From assembly GCA_018241725.1 (NCBI GenBank), contig JAFEDI010000045.1, positions 62,001 through 126,000 on the forward strand: 64,000 nucleotides of DNA, given 5' to 3'. A model generated the notes under the pieces. It worked only from the letters and a program-made list of their open reading frames with translations, was not told the DNA's origin and ran no database searches. Both the position numbers and the translations under genes were made by a program. Positions within the stretch are counted from its first letter, which is position 1, and every line of letters starts with the position of its first letter. This stretch comes from Pseudomonadota bacterium (lineage in GTDB: Bacteria > Pseudomonadota > Gammaproteobacteria > Burkholderiales > Rhodocyclaceae). Positions 40,261 through 49,157 of this stretch are shown here, in pieces.

Positions 40261-41601
40261 ATGCGCCGCCTGACCGCCACCAGCAGCCGTCGCGACCTCC
40301 TTGTCCTCGCCTTGCCGGCCGTCGCACTGGTCATCGCCGCCTTCGTACTGGCCTGGCAGTTCGTGCGGCCCGCGCCACCGAAGAAGATCGTCATCAGCAC
40401 CGGCGCCGCTGGGGGCGCCTACCAGTTCTTCGGTGAACGCTACAAGGCCAAGCTGGCCCAGGAAGGCATCGAGGTGGAGCTGCGGCCGTCCACCGGCGCC
40501 GTCGAGAACCTGATGCGCCTGAAGACCGACGACAGCGTAGACGCGGGCTTCGTGCAGGGCGGCATCGCCAATGAACCGGAATCAGAGGATCTGGCGACTC
40601 TCGGCAGCATGTACCTGGAGCCGGTGTGGGTGTTCTACCGGGGCAGGGACGACTACGAGCGACTGACTCAACTGAAGGGCAAGAAGATCGCCGTCGGCGT
40701 GCAGGGCAGCGGCGCCCAGCTCTTCGCGCTGCAACTACTGTCCGCCAACGGCTTCGCCACCCACGACCCGACGCTGGTGGCCATTGGCGGCATGGAGGCG
40801 GTGGACGCCCTCAAGCGCGGCGACGTGGATGCTTTTTTCGTGGTCGGCGCGCCGCAGGCGCCGGTGGTGGAGGCCTTGCTCCACACGGAGGGCATCAAAC
40901 TGCTCGATTTCGTCCAGGCGGAAGGCTACGTGCGTCACTTCCCGCACCTGCTGACGGTGACGCTGCCCCGCGGCGCCATCGACATTGCCAGCGACCGGCC
41001 GGCCAGGGACATCCACCTGCTCGCCGCCACCGCCAATCTGGTGGTCAAGGCCGACATCCATCCGGCCATCGTCACCCTGCTCCTCAAGCACGCCCGCGAG
41101 ATCCACAGCGCGTCGGGCCTGCTGCAGGCGGCCGGCGCCTTCCCGGCGCCGCAGGATCACGCGCTGCCGCTGCACCCGTCGGCACGCCGTTTCTACGAGA
41201 GCGGCCCGCCCTTCCTGCAGCGCTACCTGCCGTTCTGGCTGGCGGTGCTGATCGACCGCCTGACCGTCATGCTGCTGCCGCTGGTGGCGGTGGTGATTCC
41301 CCTCTCCAAGGTGCTGCCGGGCATCTACAACTGGCGCATCCGCTCCCGCATCTACCGCTGGTACGGCGAGCTGAAATACCTGGAGAACGAACTCGACCAG
41401 GCCCCCACCGCTACCCACAACGCGGACGCCATCGACGCCTTCATCCTGCGTGTCGACCGAATCGAGCAGCACGCGCTGCACCGCAAACTGCCCCTCGCCT
41501 TCAGCACCGAGCTGTACACCCTGCGCGAACACATCGCGCTGGTGCGTGGCCGTCTGCAACGCCTTGCGGAAACTGCCACAGGCTCGGGAAAGTCCAATTG
41601 A
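40261..41601 (+). CDS. TAXI-family solute receptor with C-terminal membrane extension
   Basis: 446 residues. N-terminal helix (about 14-36), TAXI binding domain (IVISTGAAGGAYQFFGERYK, GAVENLMRLKTDDSVDAGFV, KIAVGVQGSGAQLFALQLL), then a second membrane segment (FWLAVLIDRLTVMLLPLVAV, about 323-345) and a cytoplasmic tail of about 90 residues. TAXI receptors usually serve TRAP transporters, but no TRAP permease is near, and this anchored form is likely a sensor or docked receptor. The divergent position to the atzF operon is notable, but a shared role is not shown. Confidence 0.85.
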   Translation: MRRLTATSSRRDLLVLALPAVALVIAAFVLAWQFVRPAPPKKIVISTGAAGGAYQFFGERYKAKLAQEGIEVELRPSTGAVENLMRLKTDDSVDAGFVQGGIANEPESEDLATLGSMYLEPVWVFYRGRDDYERLTQLKGKKIAVGVQGSGAQLFALQLLSANGFATHDPTLVAIGGMEAVDALKRGDVDAFFVVGAPQAPVVEALLHTEGIKLLDFVQAEGYVRHFPHLLTVTLPRGAIDIASDRPARDIHLLAATANLVVKADIHPAIVTLLLKHAREIHSASGLLQAAGAFPAPQDHALPLHPSARRFYESGPPFLQRYLPFWLAVLIDRLTVMLLPLVAVVIPLSKVLPGIYNWRIRSRIYRWYGELKYLENELDQAPTATHNADAIDAFILRVDRIEQHALHRKLPLAFSTELYTLREHIALVRGRLQRLAETATGSGKSN

Positions 41602-41646
41602 TAAACTCGTCGTGCAGGCGGCCATCCGACCGCCGACACGACGCAT

Positions 41647-42267
41647 ATGAGCCACACCATGAGTCCCCATCTCGATCTCACCGCCCCCTACGCCCCGCTG
41701 GTCCACCGCATCGAAAAGGAAGCCACCGTCGAGAACGGCCAGATCCTGCGCATCGACCACTTCCTGAACCACCGCATCGAGCCGGCCTTCATCTTCGAAC
41801 TGGCCCATGAACTGGCGCGGCGCCTGTCCTTCTTCCAGCCCAATGTGATCCTCACCGCCGAGGCGAGCGGCATTGCGCCGGCGCTGATCGTCGCCCAGAC
41901 CCTCAGCGTGCCGCTGGTGTACGCCAAGAAGTATTCGCCGCAGGTGGAAGCGCCGGCGATCTCGCGGATCATCCCGTCGCCGACCAAGGGCGGCCACACC
42001 CGGCTGGTGATCTCCCAGCGCTACATCAAGGCCGGCCAGCGGGTCGTCATCGTGGACGACTTCCTCGCCAACGGCCGCACGGCCACCGCGCTGATCGACA
42101 TGGTGCGGGAAGCCGGCGCCGAGGTGCTGGGCGCCGGTTTCGTGGTGGAGAAGCGCTTCAAGCAGGGCCGCGAGCATATCGAGGCGCTGGGCGTGCCGGT
42201 GTCGACGCTGGCCCAGGTGGAGCGCCTGGAGCACGGTCACGCCGTCCTGACGCAACCGGCAGAGTAA
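41647..42267 (+). CDS. xpt: xanthine phosphoribosyltransferase
   Basis: 206 residues. The PRPP site is RVVIVDDFLANGRTA, with TAEASGIAPALIVAQ and YAKKYSPQVEAP typical of the Bacillus-type Xpt family. It converts xanthine and PRPP to XMP for purine salvage. ATG at 41647 (or 41659) is possible; the longer form is used. It is convergent with the tungstate operon, seven bases from its end. Confidence 0.9.
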   Translation: MSHTMSPHLDLTAPYAPLVHRIEKEATVENGQILRIDHFLNHRIEPAFIFELAHELARRLSFFQPNVILTAEASGIAPALIVAQTLSVPLVYAKKYSPQVEAPAISRIIPSPTKGGHTRLVISQRYIKAGQRVVIVDDFLANGRTATALIDMVREAGAEVLGAGFVVEKRFKQGREHIEALGVPVSTLAQVERLEHGHAVLTQPAE

Positions 42268-42273
42268 GTCCCG

Positions 42274-43089
42274 TTACTTGGACAGCGGATAGAACAGCTG
42301 CTCGTTGCCGATGCGATAGGCCGAGATCGCCCGCCGGCCGTCCGCCGACGTGAGCCAGGCGATGAACTTCTCGCCAGCTGCCTTCCTGACGTGCGGATGT
42401 CTGACGGGGTTCACCAGCATCACGCCATAGGGGTTGTAGAGCTTGGGATCACCCGCATACAGGATGATCAGGTCCTGGCGGTTCTTGAAGCTGGCCCAGG
42501 TGCCCCGGTCGGCCAGCGTGTAGGCGCCCATGCCGGCCGCCATGTTCAGCGTCGGCCCCATGCCGGAGCCAGCCTCCTTGTACCAGCCCTGCCCCTTCGG
42601 GTCGACGCCCGCCGACTGCCAGAAGCGCAGTTCGGCAGAATGGGTGCCGCTGCGGTCGCCGCGGGACACCCACAGACTGCCCTTGCGGGCAATGCGCGCG
42701 AAGGCGTCCGTCGCATCCTTCGCCCCCTTCACGCCCGCCGCGTCGGCTGCAGGGCCGACCAGCACGAAGTCGTTGTACATCACGTCCTTGCGCTCGACAC
42801 CGTAGCCGTCGGCGACGAACCTGTCCTCGGCGGGCCGGTCGTGCACCAGCACCACGTCGGCGTCGCCGCGCCGCCCCACGTCCAGCGCCTGGCCGGTGCC
42901 GAGGGCCACGACCTTCACGGCAATGCCGCTTTCCTTCTCGAAGATCGGCAGGATGAAATTGAACAGCCCCGATTGCTCGGTGGATGTGGTGGACGCCACC
43001 ACGATGGTTTCGCCGGCCTGCGCCGCCGAAACCAGCGCCGCCAGGCCCAGCACAGCAGATCTGAGGAACTTCAAAACGCCATACGCCAT
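42274..43089 (-). CDS. tupA: tungstate ABC substrate-binding protein
   Basis: 271 residues. A 25-residue signal peptide ends in AQA; the mature protein opens with the TTTS-type oxyanion motif (VVASTTSTEQSGLF) that separates TupA from ModA, followed by FVLVGPAAD and SRGDRSGTHSAE. TupA binds tungstate with very high affinity. Start has GGAGA six bases upstream and lies within the last codons of tupC. As last gene of the aor operon it links tungsten uptake with the tungsten enzyme. Confidence 0.9.
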   Translation of the reverse strand: MAYGVLKFLRSAVLGLAALVSAAQAGETIVVASTTSTEQSGLFNFILPIFEKESGIAVKVVALGTGQALDVGRRGDADVVLVHDRPAEDRFVADGYGVERKDVMYNDFVLVGPAADAAGVKGAKDATDAFARIARKGSLWVSRGDRSGTHSAELRFWQSAGVDPKGQGWYKEAGSGMGPTLNMAAGMGAYTLADRGTWASFKNRQDLIILYAGDPKLYNPYGVMLVNPVRHPHVRKAAGEKFIAWLTSADGRRAISAYRIGNEQLFYPLSK

Positions 43090-43826
43090 GGTAGTTCTCC
43101 CTGGATGTAGAGCCGCGCGGCCTGGGAGGCCGGGCGGGCGAAGAAACGCTGGACCGGCGCGTGCTCGCAGACACGGCCGGCGTCCATGAACACCACGTCG
43201 TCGGCAAGCCGGGTGGCCTGGCCGAGGTTGTGGGTGGTCATCAGGATGCGCGTGCCCTCGGTACGGATCTCCCGCACGATGCGCTCGATGGCCTCCACCG
43301 AGGACGGATCGAGGCTGGCGGTCGGCTCGTCGAGGAGCAGCAGGCGCGGCCGCGTCACCCAGGCCCGCGCCAGTGCCAGGCGCTGACGCTCTCCGCCGGA
43401 CAAGCCACGGGCGCCGTCGTCGGCGCGATGAGCGAGACCGACCCGTTCGAGCACCGCACGGGCCCGTTGCCGCCGCTCCGCCGCCGGCACACGCTGCGGG
43501 CGCAGCGCCAGCTCCACGTTGCCGAGCACCGAATCGCGCAGCATCTTCGGTTGCTGGAAAACCATCGCCACGCCGAACTCGGGACGGGCCCCTGCACCCC
43601 ACTCGCCCCATTCAATTTCGCCACTGTCCGCTTCGAGCAGCCCGCACAGGGTGCGCAGCAGCACGCTCTTGCCCGCCCCGTTGGGGCCGAGCAGGATCGT
43701 GATGCCCTCGCCGCCCAGCTCCAGGCTGAGCCCGTCGAGCACCGCCCGGCCACCGGCCTGCCAGCGCAACTCGTGGATGCGCAGTGGAAACAGGGATGGC
43801 GCCACAGTCATCTCGTCCGCCCTCAT
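43071..43826 (-). CDS. tupC: tungstate ABC transporter ATPase
   Basis: 251 residues. Walker [11 protein letters not shown], signature LSGGERQRLAL, Walker B LLLLDEPTASLDPSS. Start at 43826 was chosen because it overlaps the permease stop by four bases (ATGA) and has GAGGCG six bases upstream. The order permease, ATPase, binding protein differs from some tup operons but is internally consistent. Confidence 0.9.
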   Translation of the reverse strand: MRADEMTVAPSLFPLRIHELRWQAGGRAVLDGLSLELGGEGITILLGPNGAGKSVLLRTLCGLLEADSGEIEWGEWGAGARPEFGVAMVFQQPKMLRDSVLGNVELALRPQRVPAAERRQRARAVLERVGLAHRADDGARGLSGGERQRLALARAWVTRPRLLLLDEPTASLDPSSVEAIERIVREIRTEGTRILMTTHNLGQATRLADDVVFMDAGRVCEHAPVQRFFARPASQAARLYIQGELPWRMAF

Positions 43827-44527
43827 GCGTAACGCCTCAGCGCCCATTGCCGCAGCCCGTGGGCGAGACCGTTGAGCAACAGGATCACCGACAGCAGCAC
43901 CAGGCCCAGCGCGATGGCCAGTGGCAGGTCGCCCTTGCTGGTCTCCAGCGCAATCGCGGTGGTCATCGTGCGGGTGGAGCGGTCGATGTTGCCGCCGACG
44001 ATCATCACCGCGCCCACCTCGGACATCGCCCGACCCAGCCCGGCTAGCACCGCCACCAGCAGGGAATGGCGGCAGTCGTGGAGCAGCACGCGCACGCTGT
44101 CGAACCAGCCGAAACGCATCGCCGTCAGCTCCTCCTCGTATTCCCGCCAGGCGTCCTCGACGACCTGGCGGGCGATGGCCGCCATCAGCGGCACCACGAG
44201 CAGGCTCTGGGCGACGACCATCGCCGTCGGCGAATACAGCAGCCCCAGTTCGCCCAGCGGCCCGGAGCGCGACAGCGCCAGATAGACCACCACGCCCACC
44301 ACCACCGACGGCAGGCCCATGCAGCCGTTGAGGATCACCACCAGCGCCGTCCGGCCGGGAAAGCGCCCGACACCCAGGCAGGCACCCAGCGGCAGCCCGA
44401 ACAGCATGCCGAACAATACCGCCAGCCCGCTGACCCGCAGGGACAGCAGCACGATCCCGGCAACCCGCTGGTCGAAACCGGCAAGCAAGGCGAAGGCATC
44501 GGCAAAGGCCTGCGTGAGTCCGTTCAT
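43823..44527 (-). CDS. tupB: tungstate ABC transporter permease
   Basis: 234 residues, about six helices, with the permease EAA-like loop (EEELTAMRFGWFDSVRVLLH). The opening and the G-rich helix (LNGCMGLPSVVVGVVVYLAL) match TupB proteins. Starts 18 bases after the small unknown gene at 44546, so it belongs to the aor transcription unit. Confidence 0.9.
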   Translation of the reverse strand: MNGLTQAFADAFALLAGFDQRVAGIVLLSLRVSGLAVLFGMLFGLPLGACLGVGRFPGRTALVVILNGCMGLPSVVVGVVVYLALSRSGPLGELGLLYSPTAMVVAQSLLVVPLMAAIARQVVEDAWREYEEELTAMRFGWFDSVRVLLHDCRHSLLVAVLAGLGRAMSEVGAVMIVGGNIDRSTRTMTTAIALETSKGDLPLAIALGLVLLSVILLLNGLAHGLRQWALRRYA

Positions 44528-44545
44528 GCGCAGAAAGATACCGGC

Positions 44546-44857
44546 TCAGCCGCCGCCGCGCTGCATCGCGAGATCGATGCGGGCGAGCAGCGCCGCGCGC
44601 GCGGCGGGGTCGCCCGCCGTGAAGCGCAGGCGCGCATGCAGCACTGGCAGGCGGAACAGGCCGATGCAGCGCTCCGGCATCTCGCTGAGTTCCACCTCCA
44701 GCACCGCGCGGCCGTCGTCGGCCCGCAGCCGGCCCGGCTCCGGCGCACTGACACCGTCCGGCAACGCCAGCCGAAGGCCCCGTTCAAACTCCGCCGGCGT
44801 CGCGCCGACCTCCCGCACGAAGCCCTCCGGCGCGCACACATCCTCCCCCCGCAGCAA
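44546..44857 (-). CDS. small protein of unknown function in the aor operon
   Basis: 103 residues. TTG start at 44857 is well supported, because GGAGG sits seven bases upstream and the first in-frame upstream codon is a stop; the ATG four bases away is out of frame. No family recognised. Acidic and Leu/Ala-rich, with FERGLRLALPDGVS and RCIGLFRLPVLHARLRF as its best blocks; the latter resembles a short beta sandwich hydrophobic strand pattern. Sits between the MoaD/ThiS-like carrier and tupB, so a role in tungsten cofactor or AOR assembly is plausible but unproven. Confidence 0.7.
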   Translation of the reverse strand: MLRGEDVCAPEGFVREVGATPAEFERGLRLALPDGVSAPEPGRLRADDGRAVLEVELSEMPERCIGLFRLPVLHARLRFTAGDPAARAALLARIDLAMQRGGG

Positions 44858-44860
44858 GCA

Positions 44861-45112
44861 TCAGCCTCCGGCAATCGGCGGCCAGACGGCGAGTTCGTCG
44901 CCCTCCTGCAGCGCGTGTTCGGGGCGCCCGGCGGGCGCGATGTAATGGCCGTTCACCAGCACCAGATGCGCGCTCTTCTCAGGCAGTTGATAACGCGCGA
45001 TCAGGTCGCCGACCGTCGTGCCGGACGGCACGTCGAGCTCGATGCGGTTGCCGCGTCGCTCGGCCGGCAGGTAGTCGGACAGCGACGCGAACAGCTTGAA
45101 GACGACTCTCAT
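44861..45112 (-). CDS. MoaD/ThiS-family sulfur carrier protein
   Basis: 83 residues, ubiquitin-like fold: VVFKLFASLSDYLPAER opening, PSGTTVGDLIARYQLP, a NGHYIAP loop, and a free C-terminal Gly-Gly (WPPIAGG) used for thiocarboxylation. It starts with a four-base overlap after aorC. Such carriers sit in tungsten oxidoreductase operons and are thought to supply pyranopterin dithiolene sulfur for the cofactor. Confidence 0.87.
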   Translation of the reverse strand: MRVVFKLFASLSDYLPAERRGNRIELDVPSGTTVGDLIARYQLPEKSAHLVLVNGHYIAPAGRPEHALQEGDELAVWPPIAGG

Positions 45113-46395
45113 GCGAAGGCGGCCACCGGGTGATGTCGGGCCACCGAGTCCGGCTGGGTTGCCGCCAGGTAGGCCTCGAAGAAGCGTTGCGGCGCGTGCA
45201 GCAGCACGTCCTTCCACGGGCCTAGCTTGAGCTTGCCCTGGATCAGCCCCCGCAGCGCACCCACGTGCTGGGTCATGCCGATGGAAGTGGCGCCAATCAG
45301 CACGTCGTCCTTGAATTGCAGGCTGAGGTAGCGGTATGCCGCCTCGTCCACATGCTCGACGCCCTGCCCGTCCGGCTCGCCCCACCATTGCCCGAAGGAC
45401 GTGGAGATCAGCCCCAGGGTGTCGAGCACGTTGATCGCCAGCACGCCCGGCATGCGCGCATTGCCGCCGGCCATGTTGACCGCCGCCACCCGGGCCTGGT
45501 CGGCCGCATTGGGCTGGATAGCCGACACCAGGTGGGCACCGGTGAACAGGTCCGGCGCCTCGGCCACGTCGCCGGCAGCGAAGATGCCCGGCACCGAGGT
45601 CTCCATGCGCGCATCCACCAGCACGCCCTTGGCCACATGCACCGGCGTCGTGTCGAGGAAGGCGATGTTGGGCGCCACGCCGGCCGCCACGATCAGCAAG
45701 TCGCAGGGCAGCAGGTCGCCGGTGGACAGCTTGACCGTCAGCGGCGCACCGCCGGCATCGCCACGCTCGATGCGCTCAACCCCCGCCGACGTGACGACGC
45801 GGATACCCTTCTCCTGCACCCAGCGCTTGATCATGCCGCCGGCTTTGGGCGTCATCATGCGCGGCACCATGCGGTCGCCCATCTCGACGACGGTCAGCTC
45901 CACGCCGCGCTTGGCCAGCGCCTCCATGATGATGCAGCCGATGAAACCGGCACCGAGCTGGATCACCCGCGCGCCGGGCTTGGCATGGGCGGCGATGGCC
46001 CGCGCGTCGGCCAGCGTCCAGCAGGTCTGCACCTCCGGCAAATCCACGCCGGGAATCGGCGGGCGCACCGGGTGGGAGCCGGTCGCCACCAGCAGGCGGT
46101 CGTAGCTCTCGAAGTGCCCGTCGGCGAACAGCACCCGCTGCTGCGCGGTATCCAGCGCCACCGCCCGCGCGTTCAGCTGGCGCACGCCGAGCTTGTCGAA
46201 GTGGTCCGGCGTCTTGCGCAGCCAGGTGCCGGATTCGTCGATGTTGCCTTCCAGCAGATAGGGAATCGCCATCCGCGAATAGGACGGCTCGCTCTCGCTG
46301 CCGACCATCACGATCTCGTCGCGCGGCGCGGCGCGGCGCAGGGTTTCAACGGCCACCACGCCCGCCGGCCCGTTGCCCAGGATCAGGTGTTTCAT
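45109..46395 (-). CDS. aorC: AOR-associated FAD/NAD oxidoreductase subunit
   Basis: 428 residues. FAD-binding ILGNGPAGVVAVE at the N-terminus, NAD-binding LGAGFIGCIIMEALAKRG at about 150, and the FAD GIFAAGDVAEAPD motif near 280. It resembles pyridine-nucleotide disulfide oxidoreductases such as the third AorABC subunit, which transfers electrons between the W/Fe-S subunits and NAD. Gap to aorB is about 111 bases; no terminator seen. Confidence 0.87.
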   Translation of the reverse strand: MKHLILGNGPAGVVAVETLRRAAPRDEIVMVGSESEPSYSRMAIPYLLEGNIDESGTWLRKTPDHFDKLGVRQLNARAVALDTAQQRVLFADGHFESYDRLLVATGSHPVRPPIPGVDLPEVQTCWTLADARAIAAHAKPGARVIQLGAGFIGCIIMEALAKRGVELTVVEMGDRMVPRMMTPKAGGMIKRWVQEKGIRVVTSAGVERIERGDAGGAPLTVKLSTGDLLPCDLLIVAAGVAPNIAFLDTTPVHVAKGVLVDARMETSVPGIFAAGDVAEAPDLFTGAHLVSAIQPNAADQARVAAVNMAGGNARMPGVLAINVLDTLGLISTSFGQWWGEPDGQGVEHVDEAAYRYLSLQFKDDVLIGATSIGMTQHVGALRGLIQGKLKLGPWKDVLLHAPQRFFEAYLAATQPDSVARHHPVAAFA

Positions 46396-46506
46396 CGGGA
46401 AGTCCTCGGATCAGGATCGCGCCGACGCGTGCCGCGAGGCGGCGTCGGTGCGGGAAACAGGAAGGGACAGAAAGATGGCGGGACGCCTGCCCCGCCATCC
46501 CGCTCG

Positions 46507-48354
46507 TCAGAGCCCCAGGCGCTCCAGGGTTTCGGCGGTCGGCACCCCGTCCGGCGTCCACCCGCGCAGCTTGTAGTACTCCGGCAGCATCGTCGCGAGG
46601 CCGTTCACCAGGCCCTTGGCCGGCCCGGTCTTGGCCGGTTCGGTGGTCAGGCGCGGCGGCAGGTTGTCGTCCTTGCTGGTCAGGCCCGCCGCGTTGTTGA
46701 AGAGGCGCTCCATATTCCAGATCCGCTCGCCCATCGCGTTGAGCTTTTCCATCGACCAGTCGCCTTCGCAGGCCGCTTCGATCTGCGGCTGCACGTCGGC
46801 CACCGTCCACGCGAAGGACGTGAACACGCAGATCCCTGCCGCATCGAAGACCGCCGTCGCGTCCTGGAAGGCCTTCACCAGCTCCGGCTTGCCGTCGGTG
46901 GTGAGCGGATCGGTCTTGACCGGGATACCCAGCACTTCCGACGCCACCGTGTAGCCGCGCAAATGGCAGGCGCCCCGGTTGGACGTGGCGTAGGCCAGGC
47001 CCATGCCCTGGATGCCGCAGGCGTCGTAGGCCGGGAATTCCTGGCCCTTGACGGTCATCGACAGTTCCGGATGGCCGTACTTCGCGCACAGGCGCCGGGA
47101 GCCCTGGCCGATTTCCTTGCCGAAACCCTCGCCGCGGGCGGTCATCTCGGCCAGGCGGGCCAGTGCCTCGGCGGAGCCGAAAGGCGCCTCGGTGCAGAGC
47201 TGCTCCTTGGTCAGCACGCCCATCTCGTAGAGCTCCATCACCGCGCCGATGGTGGCGCCGAAGGAGATCGGGTCCATGCCCTGCTCGTTGCACAGCAGGT
47301 TGGCGTACTGCAGCGCCTCCAGGTCGCCGACGCCGTTGGCGGCGCCGAGCGCCCAGGCCGCTTCGTACTCCAGGCCACCGGAAGCCCCCCAATACTTGGG
47401 ATTGTTCACCACCGTGAAGTGGCCCTTGTCGATCTCGGCAATGCGCCCGCAGGCGATGGTGCAGCCGAAGCAGGCGGCATTGGTGACCAGCTGCGGCTTG
47501 CCGTCGGTAGGCCGCTTCTCGTGCATGGCCTCGGCGGAGATCTTGCCCGCGTCCTCGAACTGCACGTCCTTGTGGTTGCGGGTCGGCAGCGCGCCGATTT
47601 CGTTGATGACGTTCATCAGCACCTGGGTGCCGTACTTGGGCAGGCCCTGGCCAGTCACCGCATTGTCGGCGAGGATCTTCTTCTTCTCGGTGGTGATCTT
47701 CATGAAGGCCTTCATGTCCTTGATGCCGGACACGCCCTTGGTGCCGCGCAGGGCCACCGCCTTCAGGTTCTTCGAGCCCATCACCGCGCCGACGCCGGAA
47801 CGCCCGGCGGCCCGGTGCAGGTCATTGACGATGCAGGCGAACAACACCTGGTTCTCACCGGCCAGGCCGATCGACGACACGCGGATCAGCGGGTCCTGGT
47901 GGTGATGCTTGATCGCCTCTTCGGTCTCCCAGCAGCTCTTGCCCCACAGGTCCGCAGCGTCGATCAGTTCGGCCTTGTCGTTCTCGACATACAGATACAC
48001 CGGCTTCGGCGAACGGCCCTCGAAGATGATCATGTCCCAGCCGGCAAACTTCATCTCGGCGCCGAAGAAGCCGCCAGAGTTGGAGCACGCCACGGCGCCC
48101 GTCAGCGGCCCCTTGGTGACCACCGTGTAGCGCCCGCCGGTGGAGGCCATCGTGCCGGTCAACGGCCCGGTGGACATGATCATCTTGTTGTCCGGCGACA
48201 ACGGATCGACCTTCGGATCGATCTCCGACACCAGGTACTTGGTGGCCAAGCCACGGGAACCGAGGTATTCGTCGGCCCATTCCATGTTGAGCGGTTCTTC
48301 CTTGCAGGTGCCGGCGCTGAGGTCGACACGCAGCACTTTCCTGTTCCAGCCCAT
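46507..48354 (-). CDS. aorB: tungsten aldehyde:ferredoxin oxidoreductase large subunit
   Basis: 615 residues. N-terminal AFOR domain (LSAGTCKEEPLNMEWADEYL region, GSRGLATKYL) with GRYTVVTKGPLTGAVACSNS; the [4Fe-4S] ligands Cys295, Cys298 and Cys302 (ACFGCTIAC) plus a downstream Cys in GICVFTS match the archaeal AOR pattern. The enzyme oxidises aldehydes to acids with a tungsten bis-pyranopterin. Start at 48354 has GGAGG before it. Lies with AorA and AorC, matching the Aromatoleum-type AorABC complex. Confidence 0.93.
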   Translation of the reverse strand: MGWNRKVLRVDLSAGTCKEEPLNMEWADEYLGSRGLATKYLVSEIDPKVDPLSPDNKMIMSTGPLTGTMASTGGRYTVVTKGPLTGAVACSNSGGFFGAEMKFAGWDMIIFEGRSPKPVYLYVENDKAELIDAADLWGKSCWETEEAIKHHHQDPLIRVSSIGLAGENQVLFACIVNDLHRAAGRSGVGAVMGSKNLKAVALRGTKGVSGIKDMKAFMKITTEKKKILADNAVTGQGLPKYGTQVLMNVINEIGALPTRNHKDVQFEDAGKISAEAMHEKRPTDGKPQLVTNAACFGCTIACGRIAEIDKGHFTVVNNPKYWGASGGLEYEAAWALGAANGVGDLEALQYANLLCNEQGMDPISFGATIGAVMELYEMGVLTKEQLCTEAPFGSAEALARLAEMTARGEGFGKEIGQGSRRLCAKYGHPELSMTVKGQEFPAYDACGIQGMGLAYATSNRGACHLRGYTVASEVLGIPVKTDPLTTDGKPELVKAFQDATAVFDAAGICVFTSFAWTVADVQPQIEAACEGDWSMEKLNAMGERIWNMERLFNNAAGLTSKDDNLPPRLTTEPAKTGPAKGLVNGLATMLPEYYKLRGWTPDGVPTAETLERLGL

Positions 48355-48364
48355 GGTCGCCTCC

Positions 48365-48838
48365 TTATTCCGTGACGGCCGTGTTGGCCTTGGCAGCCCA
48401 CGCCCGCATGCGGTCGAGGCCGGTCCAGTCCGCGTCGATATAGGTGATCGCGCCGGTCGGGCACGCCGTCGCACAGGCCGGATCACCACCGCACAGGTCG
48501 CATTTCTGGACCTTGCCGGTGTCCTGGTTGTAATTGACAGTGCCGAAGGGGCACGCGATGGTGCACACCTTGCAGCCCACGCAGACATCGTCGAAGACCT
48601 GCTTGGCGCCCGTCGCCGCATCGACGCGGATCGCGTCCACCGGACAGGCATTGAGGCACCACGCCTCGGTGCACTGGGTACAGGTGTAAGGCACCTTGCG
48701 CCCCTCGGTCTCGAAGCTGAAGACCTTGATGCGCGACTTGGAAGGATTGATGACCCCGGTGTGCTCCACGGAACATGCCATCTCGCATTGCAGGCAGCCG
48801 GTGCACTTCTTGGGATCAATGTGCAGAGATTTCCACAT
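48365..48838 (-). CDS. aorA: polyferredoxin subunit of AOR
   Basis: 157 residues carrying four [4Fe-4S] motifs: CTGCLQCEMAC, CTQCTEAWCLNAC, CVGCKVCTIAC and CDLCGGDPACATAC. It matches the small Fe-S subunit of AorABC, which forms a nanowire between catalytic and flavin subunits. Start at 48838 has GGAGGA eight bases upstream. First gene of the aor-tup operon. Confidence 0.92.
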   Translation of the reverse strand: MWKSLHIDPKKCTGCLQCEMACSVEHTGVINPSKSRIKVFSFETEGRKVPYTCTQCTEAWCLNACPVDAIRVDAATGAKQVFDDVCVGCKVCTIACPFGTVNYNQDTGKVQKCDLCGGDPACATACPTGAITYIDADWTGLDRMRAWAAKANTAVTE

Positions 48839-48950
48839 CGAACGATTCCTCCTCCTGATGGATCGTGAACCGGCCGGTGCGGCCACTGCTGGGCCGAAGG
48901 TTCGCTCCGTGGAGCGCCTCGAACATCCGCCGGGCTCTATCTCCCGCCAA

Positions 48951-48969
48951 GGCCCACCCGAAATGGGCC
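48951..48969. other. hairpin in aor leader
   Basis: GGCCCA pairs with TGGGCC over a seven-base loop in the 5' leader between the aor promoter and aorA. On the plus strand it is followed, six bases later, by six T, so it might instead end a plus-strand transcript. Confidence 0.35.
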
Positions 48970-48982
48970 AGTGTGTTTTTTG

Positions 48983-49010
48983 AGAATACGCCGCAGCGGC
49001 GTGAAGTCAA
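48983..49010 (-). promoter_or_regulatory. probable sigma70 promoter of aor operon with palindrome in spacer
   Basis: Minus strand TTGACT (49010-49005), a 16-bp spacer and TATTCT (48988-48983). The spacer holds a perfect 15-base palindrome, ACGCCGC-A-GCGGCGT (48988-49002), in the position used by repressors or MerR-type activators. In the remaining 48839-49157 gap (about 320 bases) I see no gene. Confidence 0.5.
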
Positions 49011-49157
49011 TGCGCGGCGCGGCAAGACTGCAGCGGACGGTCGAAAGCCTGTTTCCAACAGTCGTCACCGGTCCACCGCGTTTCCCGGAAGCTGCCATCG
49101 GCGCCAACGCGGCGATATCATCCCGGGCACTGACCTCGTCGCCCGCCATGAGAAGAG

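Noticed and set aside
45265..48375. 1036-codon plus-strand open frame opposite aorBC
   Set aside because: Shadow of the AOR genes, which carry all Fe-S and FAD motifs on the minus strand.
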